Part shown: piece by piece, positions 17,119-24,680 of the stretch
Position numbering within the stretch: the stretch's first letter is position 1
How the letters are laid out: each line of letters opens with the position of its first letter
Origin: Sorangium cellulosum So0157-2
GTDB lineage: Bacteria > Myxococcota_A > Polyangia > Polyangiales > Polyangiaceae
Length of the DNA stretch: 64,000 nt
Assembly (NCBI RefSeq): GCF_000418325.1
Contig: NC_021658.1
Span: 12,318,501 to 12,382,500 of the forward strand
Direction of reading: 5' to 3'
The notes under the pieces: model-generated
Database searches by the model: none
The model's input: only the letters and a program-made list of their open reading frames with translations
Told to the model about the DNA's origin: nothing
Position numbers and translations under genes: made by a program

Positions 17119-18081
17119 ATGCGCTTCGTCTTCGTCATGGATCCGCTGAGCCGCGTGACGCACGACAAGGACACGTCGTTCGCCTTCATCCGCGCGGCGC
17201 AGGCGCGCGGCCACGAGAGCTACCACTGCCTGCCGCGCGACCTCTCGATCGAGGGCGGCGAGGCGCTCGCCTCGGCGACCCCGGTGCTCATCGGCGACGC
17301 GCCGCCGTACATCTCGCTGGATCTCGCCGCGGGCCCGCGGCGGCTCCGGCTCGCGGACGTCGACGCGATCTTCATCCGCAAGGACCCGCCGTTCGATCGC
17401 AGCTACCTGTACGCGACGCTGCTCCTGGAGCGCGCGCGGCGCTGCCCGCTCATCGTGAACGACCCGCGCGGGCTGCGCGACGCCAACGAGAAGCTCTACG
17501 CGCTGAACTTCCCCGAGTGGACGCCGAAGACGCTGGTCACCGCCGACCGCGAGCAGATCCACGCGTTCGTGCGCGCCCTCGGCGGCCTGGCGGTGATCAA
17601 GCCGCTCGACGGCGCGGGCGGGCTCGGCGTGCTGCAGATCAGCGAGCGCGACAAGAACGCGCGCGCCATCGCGGACATGATGACGAACGAGGGGCACCGC
17701 CTCGCGATGGTCCAGGAGTACCTGCCCGCCGTCGTCCAGGGCGACAAGCGCGTCCTGCTGCTCGACGGCGAGCCGCTCGGCGCGATCCTCCGGGTGCCGC
17801 GCGACGACGATCACCGCTCGAACATCCACGTCGGCGGGCGCGTGGTGTCGACGGAGCTCTCGCCGCGCGAGCTCGAGCTGGTCCGCGCGGTCGCGCCGCG
17901 CCTGCGCGCCGACGGCCTCCACTTCGTCGGCCTCGACGTCATCGGCGAGCGCCTGACCGAGGTCAACGTCACGAGCCCGACGGGCATCCAGGAGCTCGGG
18001 CGCTTCACCGGCACCGATCCCGCGGACAGGGTGATCGCCTGGGCCGAGGAGCGGGCGCGCGGCCGAGCGGCGCGCGCGTGA
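17119..18081 (+). CDS. gshB: Glutathione synthetase
   Basis: This 320-residue ATP-grasp enzyme joins gamma-glutamylcysteine and glycine, the second step of glutathione synthesis. The N-terminal domain starts MRFVFVMDPLSRVTHDKDTS. FIRKDPPFD and NDPRGLRDANEKL are typical of GshB. The ATP-grasp region has VIKPLDGAGGLGV, and the C-terminal metal-binding stretch reads EVNVTSPTGIQEL. The length matches the family (about 315). No gshA is in the window. The stop codon lies inside the first unit of a 36-bp hairpin repeat array. Confidence 0.95.
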   Translation: MRFVFVMDPLSRVTHDKDTSFAFIRAAQARGHESYHCLPRDLSIEGGEALASATPVLIGDAPPYISLDLAAGPRRLRLADVDAIFIRKDPPFDRSYLYATLLLERARRCPLIVNDPRGLRDANEKLYALNFPEWTPKTLVTADREQIHAFVRALGGLAVIKPLDGAGGLGVLQISERDKNARAIADMMTNEGHRLAMVQEYLPAVVQGDKRVLLLDGEPLGAILRVPRDDDHRSNIHVGGRVVSTELSPRELELVRAVAPRLRADGLHFVGLDVIGERLTEVNVTSPTGIQELGRFTGTDPADRVIAWAEERARGRAARA

Positions 18082-18199
18082 TCCGCCGCGCGGGCGGATC
18101 GTGGTCAGCGCGCGGGATCCGCCGCACGGGCGGATCGCGGTCCGCGCGCGGGATCCGCCGCACGGGCGGATCCCGACCCGCACCCGGGATCCGCGGTAC
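18080..18199. repeat. 36-bp tandem hairpin repeats after gshB
   Basis: Units at 18080, 18116 and 18152 share GATCCGCC-N5-GGCGGATC, an 8-bp stem with a 5-nt loop, at an exact 36-bp period. A fourth, decayed unit begins at 18188. The first unit overlaps the gshB stop codon. Transcribed, these form serial hairpins, so they may stabilise or end the gshB message. Confidence 0.85.
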
Positions 18200-18244
18200 G
18201 CCGGGAAGTTGGCCCGGAGGCCCCAGGTCTGCGAAGGCTCGCCC

Positions 18245-18610
18245 ATGGGCGACTCATTCGAGCGATGTGCCGTATGCGAGGACGGCGAGCTGGTCGAGCG
18301 GGAGGGCGGTGCGCCCGGGGATCCTCGCGCGAGGACGAGGATGGCGCGCGTGGTCATCCAGGGGCGCTCGCTGAGCCTGTGCCGGACGCACGCGGCGACC
18401 GTCGCCGCCGCCATGCCGGAGACGTTCGAGGAGATGCGCGAGCTCTTCGTTGGGCTGAAGCGCGGCGGGCAGCCGCCTCCGCGCGACGTGGCCGTCGAGC
18501 GGCGCTCTCCCATCCCGCGCCGGAACCCCGAGGACCGGCGCGTGTTCCCGCCGCGCCCGGAAGGCCGGCGGCTCGGCGGCGGGCGCCGCGCGACCGATCC
18601 GGCGGAGTGA
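18245..18610 (+). CDS. Small hypothetical protein with paired Cys
   Basis: This is a 121-residue protein. The open frame extends back into the hairpin repeats, but ATG 18245 is the likely start, giving MGDSFERCAVCEDGELVERE. A CxxC near the start and an LCRTHA motif around residue 45 suggest a small zinc-binding or thiol-based fold. The last 40 residues are basic and Arg/Pro-rich (PRPEGRRLGGGRRATDP) and probably disordered. It has no signal peptide. It lies between gshB and folK on the same strand. Function unknown. Confidence 0.6.
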   Translation: MGDSFERCAVCEDGELVEREGGAPGDPRARTRMARVVIQGRSLSLCRTHAATVAAAMPETFEEMRELFVGLKRGGQPPPRDVAVERRSPIPRRNPEDRRVFPPRPEGRRLGGGRRATDPAE

Positions 18611-18692
18611 CGACGCGCGCCGATCCGCGGCGCGGCGACGGCCGGCCGCGGCGCGCAGCGAACCGCCGCGCGCGGCGTGGTAGGGTCTCGCC

Positions 18693-19190
18693 ATGACATC
18701 CCGCAGGCGCGTCGTGATCGGGCTGGGGTCGAACCTCGGCGATCGCCTCGCCACCCTCCGCGCCGCGATCGACGCGCTCGCCGCGGATCCCGAGCTCGAG
18801 GTGATCGGCGAGTCGTCGCGCTACGAGTCGCCGCCCGCGGGCGGCCCGCCGCAGAGCGACTACGTGAACGCCGCGGCGCTCCTCGCCACGTCGCTGCCCG
18901 CGCGCCAGATCCTCGAGCGCACGCTCGCCGTGGAGCGCTCGCTCGGGCGCACGCGCCCCGATCCGGTGCGGTGGGGGCCGCGCACGATCGATCTGGATCT
19001 GCTCTGGATCGAGGGCGAGGTCGTCGCCGAGCCGGATCTCGTGGTGCCGCACCCGCGGCTCTGCGGGCGCGTCTTCGCGCTGCGGCCGCTGCTCGACGTC
19101 GCCCCCGACGCGCGCGATCCGCGCACCGCCGTCGCGTACGCCTCGCTCCCCGAGGCGAGCGCGCCCATTCACCGGCTCGATCCGGGCTGA
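18693..19190 (+). CDS. folK: 2-amino-4-hydroxy-6-hydroxymethyldihydropteridine pyrophosphokinase
   Basis: This 165-residue enzyme transfers pyrophosphate from ATP to 6-hydroxymethyl-7,8-dihydropterin in folate synthesis. Diagnostic motifs are IGLGSNLGDR at the start, SDYVNAAALLAT, the Mg and substrate loop GPRTIDLDLLW, and VPHPRLCGRVFAL. The length is normal for FolK. No other folate gene is adjacent. It converges with the next gene across a short hairpin. Confidence 0.95.
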   Translation: MTSRRRVVIGLGSNLGDRLATLRAAIDALAADPELEVIGESSRYESPPAGGPPQSDYVNAAALLATSLPARQILERTLAVERSLGRTRPDPVRWGPRTIDLDLLWIEGEVVAEPDLVVPHPRLCGRVFALRPLLDVAPDARDPRTAVAYASLPEASAPIHRLDPG

Positions 19191-19208
19191 GCGGCGCGCG
19201 CCCTCAGC
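19186..19208. terminator. Short convergent hairpin containing both stop codons
   Basis: GCTGAG (19186-19191) pairs with CTCAGC (19203-19208) around a self-complementary GGCGCGCGCC core. The folK TGA and the stop of the opposing gene lie in the two arms. There is no T-run, so it would act as a weak bidirectional terminator. Confidence 0.45.
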
Positions 19209-19794
19209 TCGAGGGCGGCGCTCCGGCGCGGGCCCGGAGGCCGGCGCGGCCGCCGGCGTACGACGCCGCGGCGCCGATCGCGACCATCACGACGAGCAGC
19301 AGCGCCCACCCCAGCGCGCCCGCCGGCGCGCCCTCGGCGAGCGCGAGCGCCCACGCGAGCGCCGCGACCACGGCCCCGCTCGCGGCCGCCTCGCGCCGCC
19401 CGGCGCGACCGCCGAACCGCCCCACGAGGTAGCCGCCGGCGAGGCCGGCGAGCGCGAACGCGATCGCGTTGAGGCCCACCATCGCGAGCCGCACCGACCC
19501 CTCCGCCGCGGCGTCCCCCGTCCGCTCGACCATCCGGCGCAGCAGCGTGTTCGCGAGCCCCGCGAGCGGCAGCCACACGATGAAGATCGCCACCGTGCCG
19601 AGCGCGATCCAGTGCCACGGCGGGCGCTCTTCGCCCTCGTCGTCGCCGCCGCCCTGCAGCACCGGGAGCCTGCGCTTCTCCGGCGAGCCCGTCGCGCCGC
19701 GGGGAGGCGCCGCGCCGGGCGCGCTCGGCGCGCCGGGCCCCGCCGTCGGGCCGCCGCCGACGACCGGGAGGCGCCGCTTCGGCCCGTCGACCAT
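19204..19794 (-). CDS. Four-helix membrane protein
   Basis: A 196-residue protein. The first 58 residues are cytoplasmic and disordered, with KRRLPVVGGG repeated as KRRLPVLQGGG. Four transmembrane segments follow: about 60-85 (WHWIALGTVAIFIVWLPLAG), 101-127, 138-156 and 160-182. The helices are rich in Gly, Ala and Leu with no charged catalytic residues. The repeated basic motif looks like a binding site or a duplicated peptide. It lies just upstream of the exonuclease and DsbA genes on the same strand. Function unknown. Confidence 0.65.
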   Translation of the reverse strand: MVDGPKRRLPVVGGGPTAGPGAPSAPGAAPPRGATGSPEKRRLPVLQGGGDDEGEERPPWHWIALGTVAIFIVWLPLAGLANTLLRRMVERTGDAAAEGSVRLAMVGLNAIAFALAGLAGGYLVGRFGGRAGRREAAASGAVVAALAWALALAEGAPAGALGWALLLVVMVAIGAAASYAGGRAGLRARAGAPPSS

Positions 19795-19798
19795 GGCG

Positions 19799-20575
19799 TC
19801 AGCTGGGCTTCGTGGCCGGAGGCGCCGCGGGGGCCGGCGCCTTCCGCCAGAGCCGCCGCGCTTCGTCCTGCAGGCGGACCAGCCGCCGCTGCTCCTGGAT
19901 CAGGCCGCCGTAGGCGCGGGGCACCCGCGGATCCTTCGCGAGCGCGTACAGCACCTGCAGCGCCGCCTCGGCGTCGTCCGTCGCGCGGTGCGCCTTGTCG
20001 AGCGTGATCCCGAGCCGCGCGGCCATGTCGCCGAGGGCGCGGCTCTCCTCGTTCTTGTAGAGCTCACGGGCGAACGTGAGCGGGTCGATCCAGTCGACCT
20101 CCCGCCGCATGGCGGGCGGCGGCTCGCGCGGGCGCATGCCCACGCGATCGAGCTCGGCGAGCAGGAACGAGCGGTCGAAGGCGGCGTTGTACGCCGCGGG
20201 GATCGCCCCCTTGAAGCAGACGAGGATCTCCTCCGCGACCTCGGCGAACGACGGCTTGCCCTCGACGTCCGCGTCCTTGATCCCGTGGATCGCGGTGCTC
20301 TCCGCCGGGATCGGCCGCCCCGGATGGATGAGCCAGTTGTAGCGCGTCAGGATCTCCCCGCCGCGGCCGATGACGATGCCGAGCTCGATGATGCGATCCC
20401 CCGCGGGATCGCGCCCCGTCGTCTCGACGTCGATGAAGGCGATGGGCTGGTCGATCCAGGCGCTGCCCGCGTCGATCTCGGACGCGACGCCGACGGCGCG
20501 CACCTTGAGGAGGTGCGCGATCCCAGGGTAGTGCCGGCCCGTCGGGAAGCAGCCGCACGGGTCGGCGACCTTCAA
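19799..20575 (-). CDS. DEDDh 3'-5' exonuclease, DnaQ/RNase T-like
   Basis: This 258-residue protein has one exonuclease domain at about residues 45-210. The catalytic pattern is complete: FIDVETTG (first Asp and Glu), an aspartate in YNAAFDRSFL, and HRATDDAEA (His and last Asp). The fold matches the DNA polymerase III epsilon family, but this stand-alone form probably trims DNA or RNA ends. The start is TTG 20575, overlapping the dsbA stop (TTGA), with GAGGA 4 nt before it; an in-frame GTG near 20503 is an alternative. A Cys/Lys-rich N-terminus (KVADPCGCFPTGRHYPG) precedes the domain. Confidence 0.85.
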   Translation of the reverse strand: MKVADPCGCFPTGRHYPGIAHLLKVRAVGVASEIDAGSAWIDQPIAFIDVETTGRDPAGDRIIELGIVIGRGGEILTRYNWLIHPGRPIPAESTAIHGIKDADVEGKPSFAEVAEEILVCFKGAIPAAYNAAFDRSFLLAELDRVGMRPREPPPAMRREVDWIDPLTFARELYKNEESRALGDMAARLGITLDKAHRATDDAEAALQVLYALAKDPRVPRAYGGLIQEQRRLVRLQDEARRLWRKAPAPAAPPATKPS

Positions 20576-21669
20576 GGCTTCCTCGGCTGAGCGGGCTGAG
20601 CGGGCTGGGCAGGGCCGGCAGAGGCCGCGGGGCGCGCCGCGCTGCCGGCCGGCGCGCTGCCGACGGCGGCGGGCGTCGCGCCGGCCGCGGGGATCGCGCT
20701 GGCGGCGGGCGTCGTGCTGCCGGAGGCGGGCGCGTCGGGCGCGCCCGCCGGCTTCGGCGGCGCCGGCCGCGGCGTCTTGCCGAGGAGCTCCAGATCGAGC
20801 TTCACCCAGTCCTCGAGATCCTGGCCCGGGTTCGTGAGGAGCTGCAGGTCGACCTCGCGACCGTTGATGTAGATGAGCGGCGTCCCCTCGAGCCCGACCT
20901 CCTCGGCCTGCTTCTTGTCCTTCTCGATGCGCGCCTTCGTCTCGGTCGAGACGAGGTCGGCGCGGAACTTCACCGGGTCGAGCTTGAGCCGCTGCGCGTA
21001 GCGCTCGATGTCGGCCTGCTCCAGCTTGTCCTGGTTCTCGAAGAGGAGGTGGTGCATCTCCCAGAACTTGCCCTGGTTCATCGCGGCGATCGCCGCGCGC
21101 GCGGCGGGCTCGCCGTGGACGTGCGCCTGGAGCGGATAGAACTTGAAGACCAGCCGCACCTGCCCGTCGAAGCGGCTCACGAGGCCCTCGAGCAGCGGCG
21201 ACATGAGCCGGCAGAACGGGCACTCGAAGTCGGCCCACTCGACGATCGTGACCGGCGCGTCGGGCGGCCCCATCTCGGGCGAGCCGTCGGTGGCGAGCGT
21301 CTTCACCTTGTTCGCGTCGAAGCGCATGTGGAACGCGTCCTCGCGCTCCTTCTTCGACCGGCCGTCCTTGACCTGCTTGAGCAGGAGCTGCGCGGCGGGG
21401 AGGCACGCCTTGCAGGCGCGCTGCTCCTTCACGCACTGCGCGATGTTCACGGGCGTGTCAGGACAGGGGGAGAGGAGCTCCGAGACCTGGGCGGCCCACT
21501 CTCGACGCTCGCGGGGCGTGAGCGAGGAGGTGTCCACGCCCGGAAGCGAGACCGACACCTCCTGGGGCGGGGCGGGTTTGGGCTCGCTCGAGCCCGAGTT
21601 GCCAGGACAGCCCGTGACGCCGATCGAGATCAACGCGAGGAGCGGCGGCATCCAGCGCAGCAATGACAT
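20572..21669 (-). CDS. DsbA-family thiol oxidoreductase, lipoprotein
   Basis: This 365-residue protein has a lipoprotein signal with Cys at residue 21 (ISIGVTGC). Residues 65-95 contain four cysteines in CPDTPVNIAQC and CKAC, possibly a disulfide-carrying spacer. The thioredoxin-like domain covers about 125-300 with the active site CPFC at 150-153 and the cis-Pro loop GTPLIYI. After residue 305 there is a Pro/Ala-rich tail. It would introduce or reshuffle disulfides in exported proteins. That is in keeping with the many Cys-rich secreted proteins nearby. It ends in the overlap with the exonuclease start. Confidence 0.88.
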   Translation of the reverse strand: MSLLRWMPPLLALISIGVTGCPGNSGSSEPKPAPPQEVSVSLPGVDTSSLTPRERREWAAQVSELLSPCPDTPVNIAQCVKEQRACKACLPAAQLLLKQVKDGRSKKEREDAFHMRFDANKVKTLATDGSPEMGPPDAPVTIVEWADFECPFCRLMSPLLEGLVSRFDGQVRLVFKFYPLQAHVHGEPAARAAIAAMNQGKFWEMHHLLFENQDKLEQADIERYAQRLKLDPVKFRADLVSTETKARIEKDKKQAEEVGLEGTPLIYINGREVDLQLLTNPGQDLEDWVKLDLELLGKTPRPAPPKPAGAPDAPASGSTTPAASAIPAAGATPAAVGSAPAGSAARPAASAGPAQPAQPAQPRKP

Positions 21670-21728
21670 CGCGGCGCGAGCTTAGTCGGACCCTTTGCGA
21701 GATGCTAGCGCGGGTGTAGCGTCAGGAC

Positions 21729-22460
21729 GTGCGGAGCGTCCTCTACCGCTTCCCGGATCTGCAGCAGTTCGAGCGAATCGTCGGCGAGCCGGAGGAGGGC
21801 GACCTCGAGCTCGGGCTGCCCGCGGGGGAGGTCGTCGCCGATGGCGAGTGGGTGCTCGCCGTCTTCGAGCTGGGCGAAAACCGCCGCGCGACGTCGGCCG
21901 CGGCGTGCGCTTCCGTCTCGCCCGAAGGGGCGCGGCTCACGTTCGAGCCACGCGACTGGCGCCGCCTCGCCCACTTCGCGCGGACGGAGGCGACCCGCCC
22001 CGGCTCGATGCCCGACACCGACGCGGCGGCGCTCGTCCGCGTCGCGCCCACCGCGCCGCTCCGGCTGAAGGGCAAGGGCTCGCGGATCCTCATCGTCGAC
22101 GACGATCCGCAGATCCGGGAGATGCTCTCGACGATGCTCGAGGCGGTCGAGCTCGCCGTCGTCGCGGTCGCCAGCGCGGAGGAGGCGCTGGAGCGCGTCC
22201 GCAGCGCGCCCTTCCACCTCGTGGTGCTCGACTGGAACCTGCCGAGGATGAACGGCATCGAGCTCTGCCGGACGCTGCGGCAGGACCCAGGGCTCCGCGA
22301 TCTGCCGGTCCTCTTCCTGACGGCGAACGCCTCGTCGCAGGACATGGTCTACGCGTTCGCCAGCGGCGCCGACGACTACATGGTGAAGCCGTTCCGCGCC
22401 CCCGAGCTGGGGGCGCGGATCTTCAGCCTGCTCCGCCGGACCCGGCGCAGCGCCCCGTGA
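21729..22460 (+). CDS. Response regulator with N-terminal PilZ-like domain
   Basis: This 243-residue protein starts at GTG 21729, with AGGA 5 nt upstream. Residues 1-110 form a beta-rich domain (ADGEWVLAVFELGE, then SPEGARLTFEPRDW) resembling degenerate PilZ-like modules found in delta-proteobacteria; that assignment is tentative. Residues 118-240 are a receiver domain: ILIVDDDPQ (acidic pocket), VVLDWNLPRMNG (phospho-acceptor Asp), LFLTANAS (Thr) and MVKPF (Lys), all intact. There is no output DNA-binding domain, so it likely acts through protein contacts. No histidine kinase is adjacent. Confidence 0.85.
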   Translation: MRSVLYRFPDLQQFERIVGEPEEGDLELGLPAGEVVADGEWVLAVFELGENRRATSAAACASVSPEGARLTFEPRDWRRLAHFARTEATRPGSMPDTDAAALVRVAPTAPLRLKGKGSRILIVDDDPQIREMLSTMLEAVELAVVAVASAEEALERVRSAPFHLVVLDWNLPRMNGIELCRTLRQDPGLRDLPVLFLTANASSQDMVYAFASGADDYMVKPFRAPELGARIFSLLRRTRRSAP

Positions 22461-22484
22461 GCGGCCTCGCCGCGGCGCCGCTCA
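22458..22484. terminator. Bidirectional hairpin spanning two stop codons
   Basis: TGAGCGGC (22458-22465) is the exact reverse complement of GCCGCTCA (22477-22484), with an 11-nt loop. The first three bases are the response regulator stop and the last three the stop of the FadL-type gene read from the other strand. It probably ends both transcripts. Confidence 0.55.
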
Positions 22485-23852
22485 GAAGGCGACGTCCACG
22501 TTGAGGTTGAGCACGCCGATGTTCTGCGTGTAGATCCCGCCCGAGTCGGGCGCCCGCGAGCTGCCCGCGAGGCCCGCGGTGATGCTCTTCCCCGTGGTGT
22601 CCCGGCCGACGTAGAAGAGGTGCGTGTACGACGCGGCGAGGTGCAGCCGCTCCGCGACCTGGAAGCGGCCCCCCACGGAGAACGAGACATCGTGGAAATC
22701 GGTGGCCGAGGGATCCAGGGTGTCGTCGGGGACCGCGTTGGAGTCGTAGCCGACGCCGCCGAAGACCTCGCTCGACGGCCGCGGCCAGTAGCTGATGCCC
22801 GCGCGCACGCCGAACGTGTCGCTCCAGCGGCGGGCGATGTTCTGCACCACGCCGGCCGGGTCGGCGGCGGAGCCGTCGCTCCGGATCTCGCACGCCGCGC
22901 CCACCGCGGTGAGGCACTGGTTTTCCATGGTGCTCCAGCGCGTCCAGTCGCCGAAGATCCGGAGCTCGAGGCGCTCGGCCGGGGCGAAGCGGGCGCCGAG
23001 CCGCACGATGTCGGGCAGGTCCTGGTGCAGCTCGACGTCGGTCGGGGGGCTCGAGACGCCGTTGAAGCGGTTGGTGAGCGTGCCCTCGAGGGTCTCTCCC
23101 CCGGTGACGTTCGGCCGCGACTGGTACGACGCGCCGATCCAGAGCTGCTCCGGCACCGCCTCGACGAGCGCGCCGACGCCGAAGCTGCCGTGCAGCCCGC
23201 TCACCTCGAGCAGCGAGCGCCCCTCCGTCGCAAGGAGGTTGTCGCCGGAGGCGTTGCGGGCGCGGACGGTGTTCACCTGGGCCCGAATCAGGTTCCCGGA
23301 GACGCCGAGGCTGAGGCGGAGCGCCGGGATCCGGTAGGCCGCGGCGAGCGTGAAGTACATCGCCTGGAGCTCGGACTCGATGGAGTGCCAGCGCTGCACC
23401 CCGTCGACCGGCCCGGCGAGCTCGCCATGGCCCTCGAAGGCGCTGTTCGTGTTCCAGGACGCAGCGCCGCCGAAGGGCACGTAAACGCCGGCGCCGAGCG
23501 CCAGGTCGCCGAGCTTGGCCGACGCGCCGAGCATCGGCGAGGCGGCCAGGTTGAGCAGGCTCGCCGCCCCGGTGTTCGCCCCCGGCGCGGTCACGTCATC
23601 GGACGGCGCCTGCGTGTGTGTGTAGGAGGCCGCGCGCAGCGCCAGATTTCCGTCCAGGAACAGGTGAATCCCCTCGCTCTCGGCGATGCCAGCGGGGTTG
23701 TAGTAGATCGCGGTCGCATTGCTGGTGATCGGGTTGCCGTGCTCGCCGCCGAAGCGCGCGGTCGCGAAGCCGCCGGCGAACGCAGGCGCGGTCCAGACAA
23801 GGCCGCCGAGGAGGCCGACGGAGAGCGCGAGACGGTGGCGGTGGATGGGCAT
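22482..23852 (-). CDS. OmpP1/FadL-family outer membrane porin
   Basis: This 456-residue protein begins with a Sec signal ending APAFAG. The mature N-terminus (GGFATARFGGEHGNPITSNA) and the ATAIYYNPAGIA motif near residue 50 are the hallmark of FadL-type hatch domains. The rest shows alternating beta strands of a 14-stranded barrel and ends in NLNVDVAF with a C-terminal Phe. FadL proteins import hydrophobic molecules such as long-chain fatty acids across the outer membrane. The length matches. It stands alone, converging with the response regulator gene. Confidence 0.9.
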   Translation of the reverse strand: MPIHRHRLALSVGLLGGLVWTAPAFAGGFATARFGGEHGNPITSNATAIYYNPAGIAESEGIHLFLDGNLALRAASYTHTQAPSDDVTAPGANTGAASLLNLAASPMLGASAKLGDLALGAGVYVPFGGAASWNTNSAFEGHGELAGPVDGVQRWHSIESELQAMYFTLAAAYRIPALRLSLGVSGNLIRAQVNTVRARNASGDNLLATEGRSLLEVSGLHGSFGVGALVEAVPEQLWIGASYQSRPNVTGGETLEGTLTNRFNGVSSPPTDVELHQDLPDIVRLGARFAPAERLELRIFGDWTRWSTMENQCLTAVGAACEIRSDGSAADPAGVVQNIARRWSDTFGVRAGISYWPRPSSEVFGGVGYDSNAVPDDTLDPSATDFHDVSFSVGGRFQVAERLHLAASYTHLFYVGRDTTGKSITAGLAGSSRAPDSGGIYTQNIGVLNLNVDVAF

Positions 23853-23984
23853 TGCCGGTGTTCTCGATTCTGAGGGGAGGAATGCGGCGCCTGCGACAGA
23901 CCCTGCATGGTAGGGTTGCGTCCCCTGAGGGTCGCGGGATGCTCGACCCGATCGAGTGAAATGTCACCTCTCGCACGGTGTCAA

Positions 23985-24662
23985 ATGCTTTTCTCCCGCT
24001 CCATCCGGACAACGCTCGCATCCGCCGCGCTCCCCTGCCTCGCGTCCGCCGCGCTCCTCGTCGGGTGCGCCGACCCGGAGGGCAGATTCGGTGACTTCGA
24101 AGCTCGCGATACCACCGTCCGTGAACACCAGGCGGGCAGCGGCGGCAGCGACGGAACGGGGGGCGGCGGGGAAGGCTGTCCCCCGGAGCCAGGCGCCGTC
24201 GATGGCGAGTTCTTCTTCAACCTCTCGGCGCGCATCAGCCCGCGAACCCCGATCGTCTTCGTGGCCGACCTGACCACCGAGGCGAGCGACGGCGGACTGA
24301 GCTTCTCGATGACCTTCCAGCCGCTCGAGGCCGCCGATCGCCGGACGCCCACCGGTCCGTCGGTCGACGTGGGCCCCTACGCGCTGTCCGAGGACGGGAC
24401 GTTCGCCGCGGAGCTGCCCACGATCGTCGTGCCGGGCAACGCCAACCCGATCTCGGGCGGCGAGCTCGAGGCCACCATCACGCTGTCGGGCAGGCTCTGC
24501 GCGCCCGCCGACTTCGTGTGCGGCGACGTGACCGGCACCGTGGCGAGGCCGATCAGCCTGGACCTCAAGGGCTCGACCTTCGCCATGGAGCGCATCACCG
24601 ATCCGGACAGCTACCCGGCGGCGGTCATCAACTGCAAGAAGGACCCGGCGCGCCCGCTCTAG
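23985..24662 (+). CDS. Putative lipoprotein, unknown function
   Basis: The chosen ATG 23985 gives a 225-residue protein with a lipoprotein signal ending ASAALLVGC. An ATG at 23961 would lengthen the N-region by eight residues; neither has a convincing ribosome site. After the lipid Cys there is a Gly/Ser-rich stretch (GSGGSDGTGGGGEGC) typical of myxobacterial lipoproteins. A beta-rich domain of about 150 residues follows, containing four to five cysteines (LCAPADFVC; INC near the end). It would be anchored in the envelope. It converges on the metallophosphoesterase gene with a 15-nt gap. Confidence 0.65.
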   Translation: MLFSRSIRTTLASAALPCLASAALLVGCADPEGRFGDFEARDTTVREHQAGSGGSDGTGGGGEGCPPEPGAVDGEFFFNLSARISPRTPIVFVADLTTEASDGGLSFSMTFQPLEAADRRTPTGPSVDVGPYALSEDGTFAAELPTIVVPGNANPISGGELEATITLSGRLCAPADFVCGDVTGTVARPISLDLKGSTFAMERITDPDSYPAAVINCKKDPARPL

Positions 24663-24680
24663 GCGATCTGGGTCGCGCTA
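24660..24680. terminator. Small convergent hairpin with both stop codons
   Basis: TAG-GCGA (24660-24666) can pair with TCGC-G-CTA (24673-24680) with one bulged base around a 6-nt loop. Both stop codons are in the stem. It is weak, but it follows the same layout as two other convergent junctions in this window. Confidence 0.3.

Noticed and set aside
18080..18199. Possible CRISPR array
   Set aside because: The intervals between hairpins are themselves repeated, so there are no unique spacers, and no cas gene is present.
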